Positions 12,265 to 24,367 of a stretch of DNA of 64,000 bases are shown piece by piece. Both the position numbers and the translations under genes were made by a program. A model generated the notes under the pieces. That model worked only from the letters and a program-made list of their open reading frames with translations. It made no database searches and had not been told where the DNA came from. Source of the DNA: Diplolepis rosae (lineage: Eukaryota > Arthropoda > Insecta > Hymenoptera > Diplolepididae); contig JAPYXD010000308.1 in the NCBI GenBank assembly GCA_030998225.1, positions 6,520,001 through 6,584,000 of the forward strand, written 5' to 3'. The first letter of the stretch is position 1; each line of letters starts with the position of its first letter.

Positions 12265-12277
12265 AAAACTACGTCTA

Positions 12278-12868
12278 GGATTCCGGTCGTGGCTTCGGCC
12301 GCGGCCGGACGTGTCCGTCCGTGTGTGTAGTCAGTATGTGGTCTTTTTCTCATTGTTGAATTCGAGTGTCCTTTATGTTAGGTTCTTTGCTGGTTATGTT
12401 CGTGGTGTGCTGCTTTTCACGCCTTCGTGTTTTCTGACATTTTCGTGAAGGTTCTGTGTCCGTGCCTTGTGATCGTCTCTCGGAGCGTCGGTGTGGTTTT
12501 TGCTGGCAGTGACAATTTTTCTTGGACTCTGAGCGTGCTATTTCTGTCTCTTGCGTTTTGGTGAGGATGAGCGTTCGCGGTTTTTTCATTGTTTGGATCT
12601 TGCTCCTGCTGGCTTCTGAGGTGACCTTTCGGACTCGGAAATCCCGCGGTTTTTTGGTTCCGGTGCGTCTCACTAGAGGTCGCTCTATTGGCAGCCTGTA
12701 CATACGTCGTTGTTGGACTCCAATCGAATTCCTTGCTCAACCTTCGCACTGTACTTGATTGGACTGTTCTACATTGGATTTGTTCTATTGGGCTCTTCTA
12801 GCCCCACGTGATTGTTCTGGCCATTTGTTCATAGAACAAGAAGCCATTAAGAGAAGAAGAAGAAGAAG
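12278..12868 (+). mobile_element. 591-bp retroposon (SINE or internally deleted LINE) with target duplication
   Basis: The insert is flanked by a perfect 13-base duplication, AAAACTACGTCTA, at 12265-12277 and 12869-12881. The 3' end is a (GAA)n microsatellite tail (12851-12868). The 5' end is GC-rich (GGCTTCGGCCGCGGCCGGAC). This is the signature of target-primed reverse transcription. No reverse transcriptase fragment is visible, so it is a SINE-like or deleted non-LTR element mobilised in trans. No RNA polymerase III A/B boxes were recognised at its start. The opposite-strand frames at 12350-12749 are probably incidental. Confidence 0.85.
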
Positions 12869-12881
12869 AAAACTACGTCTA

Positions 12882-15880
12882 ATCGGTTCTTGTGTATACG
12901 AGCATATACACAAAAAGTTTGAGATTTGTTTTTAATGTTTCAAAATGAAAAAAATCATTTTTTTTGTTTATTCATTTATTTTTGAATTTTTATTTTCATT
13001 ATAAATCAAATTTGTGAACATTCATGTGGAAATGGATGAAAACAAAAACTGTTCAAAACATCAATTCCTTGGGAAGTAACGGAAAGTCGCAAAAAAATGT
13101 ATACGGTCGTATACATAGAACCGATGAGGGTTAACCGGTAAAGTCTTAGTGACGTACCTGTCACTAAATTGAAAGATACTTTAGTAAAAATTCCTATAAA
13201 AACTGTTATATAGACAATTTTAATAATTACCTTCAGTATTGTTAGAGCTGTCAGATTTAGAAACATTCCTAATATAAGTTTCATAACCTCTTTGGATACT
13301 TTCTTCATTGCTTTTTTCATTCTCTCTGTCATTTTCCAATTTCCTTTTATATCGCAATTTTTTAGTTCTTAAACGTCCTTGATCTTGTATTCGTTTCTTT
13401 CTCTCCATCTTCACATGCGCACTTCTATTATAAATATTCAATCAGAAAAAAAACTGTACAGAATAACTATATTTCCACGCCAAAAATGGAGCAATCGCAC
13501 ATATGTAAAGGCCTTTTGCATGAGCATGCGCAGTAAAGAATATCTAAACTTTTTATTAAAATAAGGAACTACCTAGGGCCTGACTAAAATCCAAAAATAG
13601 GGCCCGACTAGAAGGAACTAGTTTTTCTAGAAACCAAAGAGGGTGAACCTTATCAACGCCTCGTCGGGGCCCGCCTAGAACTTTCTAGTCTACTTTTTCT
13701 AGCGAGGGCCTAACCGTAGCCCTACCTTAAATGAGGACAAATCGGGCGATTTCTGCACGGGACACAAGTCCACATAAATCAAATATATAATAGTACTTTC
13801 AATTTCGAGAAATCTATTAGTATTATAAAAACAAAGGGTTGACGACTTCAATCAAGAGAAAATTGCGAGAAAAGTACAGAATATAAAAAACTGCCTCGAG
13901 GTGAAACTAATAAATTTGTACTATCACTTTTTTCAGGGGACATTTCCGTGATTTCTTACCCTTCTACTCAGATGTAACTATAATACATATGGTTATTAAA
14001 AAAATAAGTAGCAATGAGCATTCATGTAACACGTGCCCCCACGGTGCCCCTCACTTCATACGACACCAAACGCTCAAGCCATCTTAATATGCTTATATAT
14101 ACAAATAATATTAATATAATTCAAATAATATGTATATAAAAGGGTTTATAATTACGAGAGGGCAAAAGGTATGTATAGGGTCTAAAGTTTCGCGAACGAA
14201 CGAGTATAGAACCTATAAAGTATGAGAGTTTTGTCTAATCCATACATATTCCTAAAAACGATTTGAAAAAACAGTAGTGTATACGCGAATATACAGTTTG
14301 AGACCAATTCTGGAATATTCAAGTTTCACCACCCCAGTGCACTGATTGCATATCGTTGAATGGTAGATGAATATAAGTGGTGAGATGGGGCAAAATCTCT
14401 CCCCTTTACTCAGTTGGTTTGTCCCCCTCGACGCCCTCGTCTAAAGTTGGTGTGCGATGTGTATATGTTTTGTATTTAACACAAGCAAGAAGAAGAAGAA
14501 GTATTTAAGCAACTCATTTGTCGGCCGGTTCATTGGATATAAGCACTTTGAGTGAAATTGAACTCCTATGACTGTTAGGAAAAATGGAAAAAAGACAACG
14601 AGTACAGGCAGTAAAATGTGAGTGAAATATTTGATCGCCATGCAAAAAAATATTTATTTGTACGCTTAAGAATCAAAACGTCATAAATAGTGGTTCTGTT
14701 TAACCCACAAAATATTTTTCTTTATAAAAAAAGTATATAATAATCCCTTTAATTTTGAACAGAATCATCAAAATTTCGCAGAGGTGGTATAAATTAATTC
14801 ACAAAGTTTTTCTATTATTTACCATTGTGCGTGTAAATTTACTGTTTATAGCGTTCGAAATTAAATAATTTTCAGTTTGATTTTGTTATTGTACAATATT
14901 GAATTTGATAGTTTTTATATTATACAATACAGTAAATACTATAGTTGATCAATTTGATCCCAAAATTGGATCAGAATGATCTGCAACACTGATACAAATT
15001 TAACGTTTTTTTTAAATTCGAAATTGCGAATCAAAATGATCCGATTATCGGAATCAATCGCCTGTTACCAAAGTAACATGGTAAACAAAACAGAAATAAA
15101 TGAAAAAGTAACAATTACCGCTCGACAGATACAAGTGAACTTGTACACATATTTATTTTTTAACTTTCAAAAGTGGATCATTTTGATCCCAAATTAGTAA
15201 TCAGTTTGGTCTGCAACAGTTTGATTTTTTAAGGTTTATTGTGAATTTTAAATTCCAGACATTCAAAGTATTAAACCTACATTCGGAAGATATGTTTTGA
15301 TATTAGTTTCTGATCAAAACAAATCTTTATATTCTGTCTTAACAATAAAATCATTACAACGAAATGCATGAGATTTTAGGATCATGTCATATCACAAAAC
15401 CTCTAATGCTTATAGATTTTTCAAAATCGAATCTTATTACAGTAAATAAAGCAAACCCAATAGTTCAGAACAACACATTAAGTACGCAGAAACAAGTGAA
15501 ACTAGTAGTGGACAATTCATCGGTAGATACCCGGTTCGAAATCTCGAGCAAGTGTTACGTTTTTAGGTACTGCTTACCTCCTGCTTCTTCTCATTTACCA
15601 CTGCTTTGATACTCTTCAATGTATTTAGAACCTGAAACTAGCCCCTTGTTTAAGCCGAACTGTGCTGAAAAAGGCAATTTGTCCACGTTTGAGAAGTTTT
15701 TCAGGGGGAAAATAGTATATTACATTACAAGGGGCGAAACAGAGCGATTGCATGAGTGTGAAGTTTGCTGCCCGAGTGAAACGAGGGCTGCAATCACACG
15801 AAATGCTTTCGCTGTGTTTTGTTTCGAGTAATGTATACTATTTTTCATAGCAACTCTTTTGAGTATCTGATTGGCTGTAA
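12882..15880. other. Spacer with one dispersed repeat copy, no recognisable gene
   Basis: AT-rich. Holds the GC-rich island at 13570-13770, and two related blocks around 14945-14985 and 15170-15225 sharing GATCMMTTTGATCCCAAA and TCTGCAACA. A short (AAG)n tract lies at 14490. No convincing coding region. Confidence 0.45.
13570..13770 (+). repeat. GC-rich GGGCCC/TAG island, copy 2
   Basis: Related to 8020-8265: contains CTAGGGCCTGACTA, AGGGCCCGACTAG and CCTCGTCGGGGCCCGCCTAG, and ends in a GATTTCTGCACGGG block matching the end of copy 1. Same orientation as copy 1. Confidence 0.5.
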
Positions 15881-15950
15881 CTGTGGAGCGGGTTGAAACA
15901 GCGACTTTCAACCCTAGGGTTGAAAATCGTTGTTTCAACCCGCTCTACAG
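15881..15950. repeat. 70-bp near-perfect palindrome
   Basis: Arms of 35 bases meet at CCCTAGGG (15912-15919). The arms share GAGCGGGTTGAAAC and its complement, with few mismatches and no loop. It follows a repeat piece (15748-15790) that recurs near 55428. Confidence 0.8.
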
Positions 15951-17298
15951 GTACCGAAAATCGGATTTTCAAAGAAGGCGCTATGAAAATTACATTGAGT
16001 TTGCTTCTGTTTTGAACAGCGTAACGAATAAATAAACCACTAAAAGTATTATCAACGACAAACGTATTTCACTCATCATCATTAGATTCAATTTCATCAT
16101 CCGTTTTAATTGAAAATCAGCCTCCACAACAGGAACAAACTCTAAAAATCAGTAATCAGACGTCGAAGAACAAAAGTACATTATTAAAAGTATATTCTTT
16201 TCACCACTCATTCTTCTTCTTTTTTACAGAAAAGTATGTGATTTTCATTGAGGGCAATTTGAAATTCTTCATAGTTATTAATACTCTTGAGTAAAATTGT
16301 ACAGTTTAAAGTAACTAAATCATGAATAAAAAGACAGGAAAAAACTTAATATTTTAGGATCAACTTTAAAACATAATGTTCTGTGATCATCAATTATAGA
16401 TTCATCATCAAGTACGGATTCATCAAGTGCTGCATTTTCTCGACCATCAGATTCATCCATAAACACTGATCCTCGTCAATTCTATCAACAACAGGTTAGA
16501 AGAAAATTGAAAAATTTTCACTTGGACATTTTTTGATCGTTTTTGCGCATACCAAAATTCCAGTATCAAGACCCAGATTTTTTTCCGCTACGAATAGTGT
16601 GAACATAGTGACTAATAATATATCGAAAATGTAAATATATTCAGGCTATACTTAAATATGGCATGAACAATCTTTCTCGTCAAATTATCAAAAAGAACAT
16701 GGTATTTTGTTTTCTTATTACTGACGTGAAATTATTTGAATCAACAGATTTTTCTGGAAAAAACATTTGGTGAACCGAGTGAAAGTCATTAATATACTGG
16801 AGAATCACTAGCAAAATTCCAGGTATCTCCACAAGTTTCAATGCCCAACATTAAATACCAGCAGTAACAACTAGTTGACAAACTTTTCGTTGAGCCTTTA
16901 AGTGGCAGAGGTAAATCATTTTAAAAAAGAAATAAACAATATGCGTTTGATTCCACTCACACTTTAGGCTTAGAACGAGAGTAAATTCAGTTTTGTCCAC
17001 TGTGCACCGAAATTTATGATTACTTAAAGTATCACTATGTTCAAAATTTAAGAATTTTTTTTCCATATTATCAAGTACTTCAACATACTTTACAAAGCAC
17101 TAAATAATTTATAAATCATCGAAGCAGTTTAAATTTACTTTTCTAATAAAAAGATAGTGTTTCATACAAATATTTCATGAAAATTTGCGTATAATGACCA
17201 TATTAGTGAAGTCAAGAAACTGATAAAACTGATGTTTAGAAAAAAATATCATTGAAAAATGTCGACTTTCATTCATGAATACGTTTGTATTTTTATAG
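15951..17298 (+). other. Upstream part of a decayed gene region; one possible exon
   Basis: Mostly AT-rich. A Ser/Gln-rich stretch at 16400-16494 lies between a possible acceptor (TTATAG) and a possible donor (CAACAG before GTTAGA) and stays open across the interval. It could be an exon of the gene whose remains lie at 17934-18981, but low-complexity sequence makes this weak. Confidence 0.25.
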
Positions 17299-17400
17299 TT
17301 ACACCGACAAGAAGCTCAGGAAAGGTCAAATGCTCTCCTCGAATCACTGAACAAAATACAAGAAAATCAAAAGTATTTAGTGAAGAACTTTTGGAAATAA
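17299..17400 (+). pseudogene. Possible coiled-coil exon fragment
   Basis: After an acceptor-like TTATAG the frame reads LHRQEAQERSNALLESLNK and continues to a stop at 17398-17400. The composition is amphipathic and coding-like, unlike the surrounding AT-rich sequence. It is upstream of, and in the same orientation as, the decayed gene at 17934-18981, from which it is separated by a foldback element. It may be the protein's N-terminal region. I do not recognise a domain. Confidence 0.3.
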
Positions 17401-17573
17401 AACTTGGAGTGAACACTTTTTTCAAAAATTATATTATTTATTCTAATATCACTATAGTATGTAGTATATATTTGGTTAAAACGTTAGATAAAAAAAAATT
17501 ATTTGAATTATTAGTTTATGACTAAGTTTACCCAGAAGAATTGGTTACGAGACACTTTAGTACAAGTTTTTAA

Positions 17574-17902
17574 GGCCATGGAACAACCAGATCATATGAT
17601 CAATATGGTGATTATTTTTTCTGTATACTTTATCCATGCTAAATAAGATATCAAGTCAAAAACTTGTGAGATCAAAGAAAAGACACTAAAGAAGGTCTGT
17701 CAAATCATCAATTTTTCTAATAATAAAAAAAATATATTTTAAAGTAATGTGTTTTTCAATTTAAAAAGTGCTAGTTGACATGTCTTCCTTAGTGCCTTTT
17801 TTTAGATCTGACAAAATGTTGACTTGATATCTTATTTTGCATTGACAAAAGTTTACAGACAAAAATTATCATATTGATCATATAATCTGGTCGATCCATG
17901 AC
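17574..17902. repeat. Foldback element, about 330 bp, inside a decayed gene
   Basis: Arms 17574-17705 and 17775-17902 are imperfect inverted copies (shared AATAAGATATCAAGTCAA with its complement TTGACTTGATATCTTATT, and ATATGATCAATATG). It sits between the coiled-coil fragment and the first clear coding remnant of the gene, so it is a later insertion. No coding capacity. Confidence 0.75.
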
Positions 17903-17933
17903 ACAAAATTAAAAAATTTAAAAAAAAATTGAT

Positions 17934-18981
17934 TTGGCAACAATTATCGGCGATAAACTTGGTTTGCATTCTAATTTTGGATTTGTAGAAAGTTCCCGAG
18001 CGAAAAAGTTTTGTCGTATGTGTCTAATTCATAATGAAAATATCAGCAAAACCTTTAAAGAAAGCGACTGCACACTTCGTGATATTTCGAATTACAATCA
18101 ATTATTGAATGTAAACAATAAAAAAATCTGGTATTAAAGAGCCTTGTATTTTCAATGAAATACCAGGTTTTCACGTAACGGAAAATGCAGCAGTGGATTT
18201 GCAACACGATTTTTCAGAAGGAATATGTCGATACGATGTCGCTTTTATTTTGCACAATTTTATTTCCGTTCGGAAATATTTCATACTAGATCATTTTAAT
18301 GAGATCATACGCGGCTTTTATTATGGTTTAGATTATCATATTAATAAGCTCCCTGAAATTTCCGAGTCACACCTAAAAAAGAAATACATTGTACTTGCAT
18401 CTGCCGAAATGTTGAACTTGGTTCGAAATTTAAATGCTGCAGGAAATAATTCATGATTATTTGACATTCTTATCTAAAGAATTTTTTATCTAAAGACATT
18501 TGTAGGACAATTACTTTTAAACACCAATTGATTTTAAACTACAGGTTTCTGGGTGAAAATTCAACATACCCGTGTTATACTTGTGGTCGAATCAGGAAAT
18601 TTCCGATACATTCTTTATCAGATGTTACAAATTTCATTCAATTATTTCCAGTGTCTGAAAGACAATTTTTCAGTCGTAAATTTGATTCAATACATGGGTA
18701 GTAGGTTGAAACGAGATAGTGTAATTGTAACTTTCTCCGAAATGGACCCTGAATTTTACTTTGTATATTTAATAATACTAATAAGCGATGATAATTTTTG
18801 TATCGTTACAAAATGTTCAATAGACTGTTACTTGAACGAGCATTTAGGAACATATAAAATATATCATACTTCTAGCTGTTATTGGGAAATTATTAAAAAA
18901 ACGAATTTGGACAATGCCACTGTTACACATGCAAACAAACTTAGCGACGGAATGTACTATATTTGCAAGAAATGGATGTGA
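17934..18981 (+). pseudogene. Decayed gene of a recurrent, uncharacterised insect protein family
   Basis: Three blocks line up in order on the plus strand. Block 1 (17934-18125) reads IIGDKLGLHSNFGFVESS and a nearby FCRMC pair. Block 2 (about 18124-18456) contains SGIKEPCIFNEIPGFHVTEN, then a VDLQHD motif where relatives I recall have a VDIMHD-like motif. Block 3 (18553-18981) is the C-terminal region, ending DGMYYICKKWM. Blocks 1 and 2 are out of frame by a shift near 18120-18130. Blocks 2 and 3 are separated by about 100 bases that end in a possible acceptor (CTACAG, 18544). The family is multicopy in insect genomes and probably derived from a mobile element, but I cannot name a function. 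The frameshift and the upstream foldback argue that it is dead. Confidence 0.6.
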
Positions 18982-21053
18982 TTTTAATTATTTAAGTATA
19001 TTAATTAAGTACTATTATTTATGGAAGTATTAAAACATAGTTTCAATGTACATAGTAAAAAATATAAGAAATTTAAAAAAAATGACTGTGCTTTTTAAAT
19101 CTAGCTTCAGAAAATTATTAATTGCTTGTAGCCTATTGTAATAAATCAAATGAATATTGATAATTCATAACAGTAGTGAAATCCTTGATAATATATTAAA
19201 AATAATATTCAATAGCATGTTTATTTAGCAATTTTAGTTAAAAAATAAAGTTACTCCAGGTATAATTTAAAAGCCAACTTTGAAGTTTCAGATATAACCA
19301 TTCACTGTGATAATTATTGATTTAATTAATATCATATGACCAATTAAGAATTTATACTATTACAAAAATGAAAAAAGCAGTACACTTCCTGAAGATGGCG
19401 AAGATTTAATGAAATAATGATTTTTAGTGACCTGCTTTTTTTTCAATAATAAATTAACGGGGACAAATTTTGTATCTTTCATAAAATAAAATAGAAATTT
19501 CCGTTGATCTATGATTAATTAGTCGATGATACAATTCATTTCCATTGTGATGATGATTTTTTTACTCACAGGTGAGTAAACTAAATTAATACTTTTATTT
19601 GGCCAGGTTTCTCGAGAACTGTTTCACATAATCCGATAATTGAATACTTACATTAATCGTCGCAACCCAAGGAAAAAGACAAAATAGAGTAATTGAAATG
19701 CAATAATATTTAATATTTTTCGGTAAAAAAACTTCAAAGAAAAGGTCGAAAAATAAACATTTTAGGTAATTTGAATGAGTCGCCATTTATTCATAACAAA
19801 ACCAAATCGCATTATTCTAGTTCACCTTCAAACAGCTGTTTTTCCGTTTACAAAAACTCTTCATTCGCTCGTTTCAGATGACGCAAACTAATAAAATCGT
19901 GCCAAAAATCAGGTACCGTTATTCGTGCAAGGTCCGATTTAGATCCCTGCGGTGTCAACAATTTTGAACGTTTTCCAACGATTCTACCGTTTTTATAAAA
20001 TATTAATGTTGCATTCAAAGACAATAAAACCATAATAATGGCATTGTTATTTTTTTATTGAAAAAAAAAAAATCTTGAAAAACGTACGATCATCGTTCCG
20101 GGATCCATCTAAATTATTCGAAACGTATGCTTTGACAACTTTCTAGAAAAATCGAAGGTTATTCAAGTCGGTAAATGTCGATTGCGGGAGCTTGTGATTA
20201 GGACCCACCTTACAGGATAGTAGGGTAAATGTAATGGTAACCGGACAGTGATCATAAGGTCAGACGGTAGGTTTGAGAACTTATTAAAATAAGATTGATA
20301 GCGGAAAGAACCTATAAATCATATTTTTTGAACTTTTTGAGATGAAAAAAATTCGATACCATTCTTTTCTGTGTATCACGTGATTTATCAAGAAAACGGG
20401 ACTGAAAGGAAATGAAATTCACAATAGAAATATTATAAAATTTACTTCAGTCATATTATTCACTCATGAGGTTTTCATATAGTATTGGAAACTCGAAGTT
20501 CTTAGACTATAAATTACAAAACTTTTAGTCATGATTACATGATGATTAGGAAAATAAAAAATACGTTTCCCACTTCAGTTGATATTCATTTATTTATTGT
20601 TGCGACAGAAGTCAACAAACTTGAAAATTTGATAAAAATATTCACGGTGAGCACTCTTACTTTCTCTCTTTCTTTCATACTTTTGCCCTTTCTTATTGTT
20701 ACTTTTTCTCTCTCCCAGTCTTTCCTTCACATTCAATATCTTCATTCGTTCGTTGGCTTTAACTCGCACACATTTTGCACTCATTCCTTGCCCTGCGGAA
20801 TAATCATCAATCATAATTATTTAAATGACGTCGCGTGTATTGTTTCCTGGGCTTTGCGTATATGGATGTGAAAGTGTGAGAGCCTATTATGTATATATAC
20901 ATTCATATAATAATTATTATTATTATCAATAACAACAATAATTAATTAATTAATTGATACGAATAAAAAATTATGATTCACATCAAATGACTCATTTCGT
21001 TAAGTTGTATCAACAATAATTTCAGAGTCTTTGTCTCATCCATTCATTAAAAG
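18982..21053. other. AT-rich region downstream of MTA, no recognisable gene
   Basis: Contains short open frames on the minus strand (19595-19786, 19848-20033) and one on the plus strand (20539-20871); none resembles a known family. The 3' untranslated region and polyadenylation site of MTA should lie at the right end of this stretch, but no clear minus-strand AATAAA can be assigned. A TTAATTAA-rich run is at 20940-20955. Confidence 0.4.
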
Positions 21054-21278
21054 CTAAGGAACGCTCGGAACAATTTCACGTAGGGCGAATGCACCGATAT
21101 TTTTGCGGTCCAGATTCTCCCAGACCTGTTGCCATTCATCGCCGCTAACCCTATAAACATTCTCTAAAAGATTACAATTAGATCCAACATTTTTTCGTGG
21201 TTAAAACGTTCAGAGAATTGGTACTCCTTTTTTTCTTCGTTTCCCTCCCTTTTTTCTAGTAGACTGTAATTGAATTAT

Positions 21279-21417
21279 TCAATCGAGAATGACGACCATA
21301 TCTTCACCTCGCGCTGATCTCTGAGGATGAGCAACGTGTACGGGCGCGGATAATCTACGCCAGGGTTTACGTGCAGCTCTTCGTATTTCCACCGAGGACA
21401 GTGTTCTTCGAATTCTT
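21279..21417 (-). CDS. MTA1-like: MTA1-like protein, terminal coding exon
   Basis: Encodes the last 45 residues plus stop of a metastasis-associated (MTA) protein. The exon begins after the acceptor TTCTTTGCAG (21418 is the last intron base). Its first base completes an AA|A lysine codon started in the exon ending at 36040. The protein then reads RIRRTLSSVEIRRAARKPWR, which corresponds to the conserved MTA C-terminal motif (KIRKLLSS..KRAARRPY in vertebrate MTA1) known to bind RBBP4/RBBP7. It ends EDMVVILD, like the IVIED terminus of vertebrate MTA1. MTA proteins scaffold HDAC1 and RBBP4/7 in the nuclear NuRD chromatin complex. An alternate frame is open through the whole exon (see findings). 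It is separated from the preceding exon by a 14.6-kb intron. Confidence 0.88.
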
Positions 21418-23070
21418 CTGCAAAGAACATAAGAATAATTCAATGTATCATAATTATCAATATACGTGGAAATCCGCATGAAAAGGTCCTTATGACCGGT
21501 TCTAGTTTAGGATCTAAAATTACCATTTTCAGACTTGAGATGATACTATGACTCACACTGAATCGATCGGTATTATACTCATGCTTTAGATGCAACCAGG
21601 AGTGGGTGTATTTTCAGTTTAAAAACAAAAAAGAAACGGGGCCTTATGACTGGTAGTCATAGAAAGTGCAGCATTCTGTTATTCAGCTGTGTATTTTGGG
21701 TTGCTTTGCCCCTAAAACACATTAGCTGATGTTTTGAAACAACATGGGTGACAGTTCAATATATTTGTTTTCATTTTTTCTTCTAATTATTCGTTTCAAT
21801 TCACCATTTTTAATTTAACTTAAAAGTTTCCATGAATAATTCGCTTTTTCTTTATAATTCCCGTTTAAACTTAAAAAAAAAAAAAAATTATAGTAAAAGA
21901 GCCCTTATGGACGGTAAGCATAGAAACACTGTCATAATTGTTATTACATGCTATAATAATATCAATGCAACAATTGTTTTAAGTTTGTGATGTTGTTTTT
22001 AGATTTAATTAAACTTTTTCTAATGATCGCATTTTTATGAATTACGAATCCGTTATCAGATTTTCAAAATTGAAAATAGCGGATTCAAAATGGTGGCCGC
22101 CAAAATGAAAAACCGTGATAATATTGGTGAAAATGTACATTCAGGAGTTTTTGGGGTAGCTGATTATAAATACGTCAACAGATTTTCAGAATTTTTAACT
22201 GCGGATTTAAAAACCCTTAATGCAAATTACATAAATCGCATTCAACACTTTTGGTGAAAAATTTAATTTAAATTTATAAAATCTGACATCGAATTCGTGA
22301 TTAGAGACCCCGAAAACCCTTAAATACCCATTTATCTAACAAATAAGCTGAAAATCTTGAAATAATATTATATGAAATTAATGTACTTTGTATCCGCTGT
22401 TTTGCGTTAGATATTTTGATTTTTGAAAATCCGTCATCGAATTAGTAACCAGTAACGACAAAAACCCTTTTCTTAAAAATCCCAAGAAATATTTTAAAAT
22501 ATTTTAAATATATATACACTCCTTTACACATGCTTTTGCCCACCCAACTTGTTCAAGATACAAACTTCAAAGTTTATTTATTACCCCTAAAATATTTGTT
22601 ACATAGGCAATTTGTACCATTTTCATTATTCTATAAAAGGATTAAAATACGCAGAATAAAAATGTTTATGTGATTTTTTAGATGAATGCAGTTTCGGAAG
22701 GAATCTTCAATCGGAATTCTAAAATATATCATTTCAAAGCTTGTTTCAAGTTCTTTAAAATCCATTCCGAAAAATTTCAAACTTACATTTTTAAGCACAG
22801 TATACTTTATTTAAAAAAATGATGAGTGTTTTTACTGAAAGAATATGTAAATACATTATAAATATTACTTTTTTTAGAGTTTTTGTCTTGAATATTTTCA
22901 TGAAAGGTTTCTTGCATTCAAATAATTTTCAATTATCAATATCATTATATCATATTTTATACTATATATTTTTAATAAAATGTTAAGGTATAAATTTATT
23001 TATTATGATTCTCTTTCATATGCAGAAAATCAACCTTGAGAGTATTAGGAAGTAATCTAGAGAATTAAAA
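21418..23070 (-). other. MTA intron segment with short recurring motifs
   Basis: Part of the 14.6-kb last intron. A short motif near CCTTATGACYGGTARTCATAG recurs at about 21490, 21640 and 21900. Around 22050-22460 there are pieces of a dispersed repeat (TCAGATTTTCAAAATTGAAA, ATCGAATTCGTGATTAGAGA) of a kind seen again near 47720-47760. No gene is seen. Confidence 0.45.
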
Positions 23071-23732
23071 TGTGACAGGAAAATTATTTTAATGTTTGTC
23101 TAATCAATCACAGCCAAAAGGGATGTCCGCAGACGTCAAGGTTAGGATTTGCTGTCGCGGGAACCTTAGACGAAATTCGACTAGCGCTGATTGGAAGATT
23201 GATTAATCAATCAAGCCGGGCGCTGTATTATCGGCGGGTAAGAAAAGCGCGGCACTTGACGACACATAGTAGCTATTCTTCTCTCCTTCGTCATCTTGTG
23301 ACAAGGGCTAAGAATCGGTTCCTGACCGGATTTTGAAATTATAATTTTTGCGAAAGTATGCACTGGCGTTCGACCAGATTTGGATGGCTGAGATCGTCGT
23401 TAATTGTGTAAGTCATCTTTCATCTGGTATTGACTTTTAATAAACTTACTTTTCCTGGGAATTCTTTTGTATTTCATGGGTCTTCCTAACCGAACCCCCC
23501 CTTCTTTTGCGTGCTAGCTTAACCTTGCTTATAACTTTATTAAATCCTCTTGTTAGTTTTAGACAATCTAACTGGCGTCCTTCGTTAAAATTAAAATTTT
23601 GTTAATCGTCAACTTCGAGCCCTGGCAGCTCATGACCCAGGCCGCGCCAGGCGAGGGGAAAATTTCGACTGAAAAATATTATTAAAATAAAAATTAAAAC
23701 TAAAAGCTTTCGTCGAAATAAACCCTGTCTCA
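23071..23732 (+). repeat. 5' LTR of a Ty3/gypsy-type retrotransposon
   Basis: The right limit is set by the primer binding site that begins at 23735; the LTR would end ...CTGTCTCA. The left limit TGTGACAGG at 23071 is chosen because it starts with TG, giving 662 bases; it has not been confirmed by a second LTR. A TAATAAA signal lies at about 23437-23443. No matching 3' LTR was found in the window. Confidence 0.6.
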
Positions 23733-23734
23733 TT

Positions 23735-23752
23735 TGGCGCCCAACGTGGGGC
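23735..23752 (+). promoter_or_regulatory. tRNA-Lys primer binding site
   Basis: TGGCGCCCAACGTGGGGC is an 18-base complement of the 3' end of a tRNA-Lys, used to prime minus-strand DNA synthesis. It lies two bases after the LTR end. Confidence 0.92.
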
Positions 23753-24367
23753 AAGTTGGGTAAAAATTTTGTAAAATTATAGTGAGTGCATCGTGAAAGC
23801 GTCGGCATTTTGAGTAAATGTATGGTAGTTCGACAAAACGTTGCGCTTTGATTGTGAATCTCTTAATCGAACTTTATACAGGTAATAAATTTTGTAAAAT
23901 TAACTCTTTCTAAGTGAAATCTTTTTGTAATAGTGCTTTTGTAGAAATCTATACCTTAGTGTGAATGCTTGAGTAATACTTCGCCTGGCGACTAAACACT
24001 CAGCGCGTAGTTGTAAACACATAGTAGAATAAACACATAATATAATAATAATATTATAATACATAATATAATATTTTTGACCAAAGTCGAACGATATAGT
24101 TCTTGCTCTTGTCCTTTGATGGAAGCAAAACAATTTGAACCGAAAATGTATACGGTTCAAACGTACGAGTTTCAAGTTGCATATAGACTTGGAAATTTTG
24201 AAGTGATAAACTTCACATTGTAGATAAACAATGTGTAATCGAAATAATTTGAGTTACATGCTTAAGTAGCTCAAACGTAAACATAAATTTGTTCGTCGAA
24301 TGAGATGAAATAATATATGAAAATATGAAATTATAAATAAGTAACAAGTGTCTCAGCTTCGATGATG

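Noticed and set aside
12350..12749. Minus-strand frames of 110-117 codons within the retroposon
   Set aside because: Low-complexity, Lys/Arg/Thr-rich, no homology signal; GC-rich non-coding retroposon sequence explains them.
19595..20033. Two minus-strand frames (63 and 61 codons) as downstream host exons
   Set aside because: No consistent splice sites linking them and no family match; left as unannotated spacer.
20539..20871. 110-codon plus-strand frame
   Set aside because: Hydrophobic, T-rich sequence (Ser/Leu/Phe/His) typical of chance frames in CT-rich DNA; no splice or start context of note.
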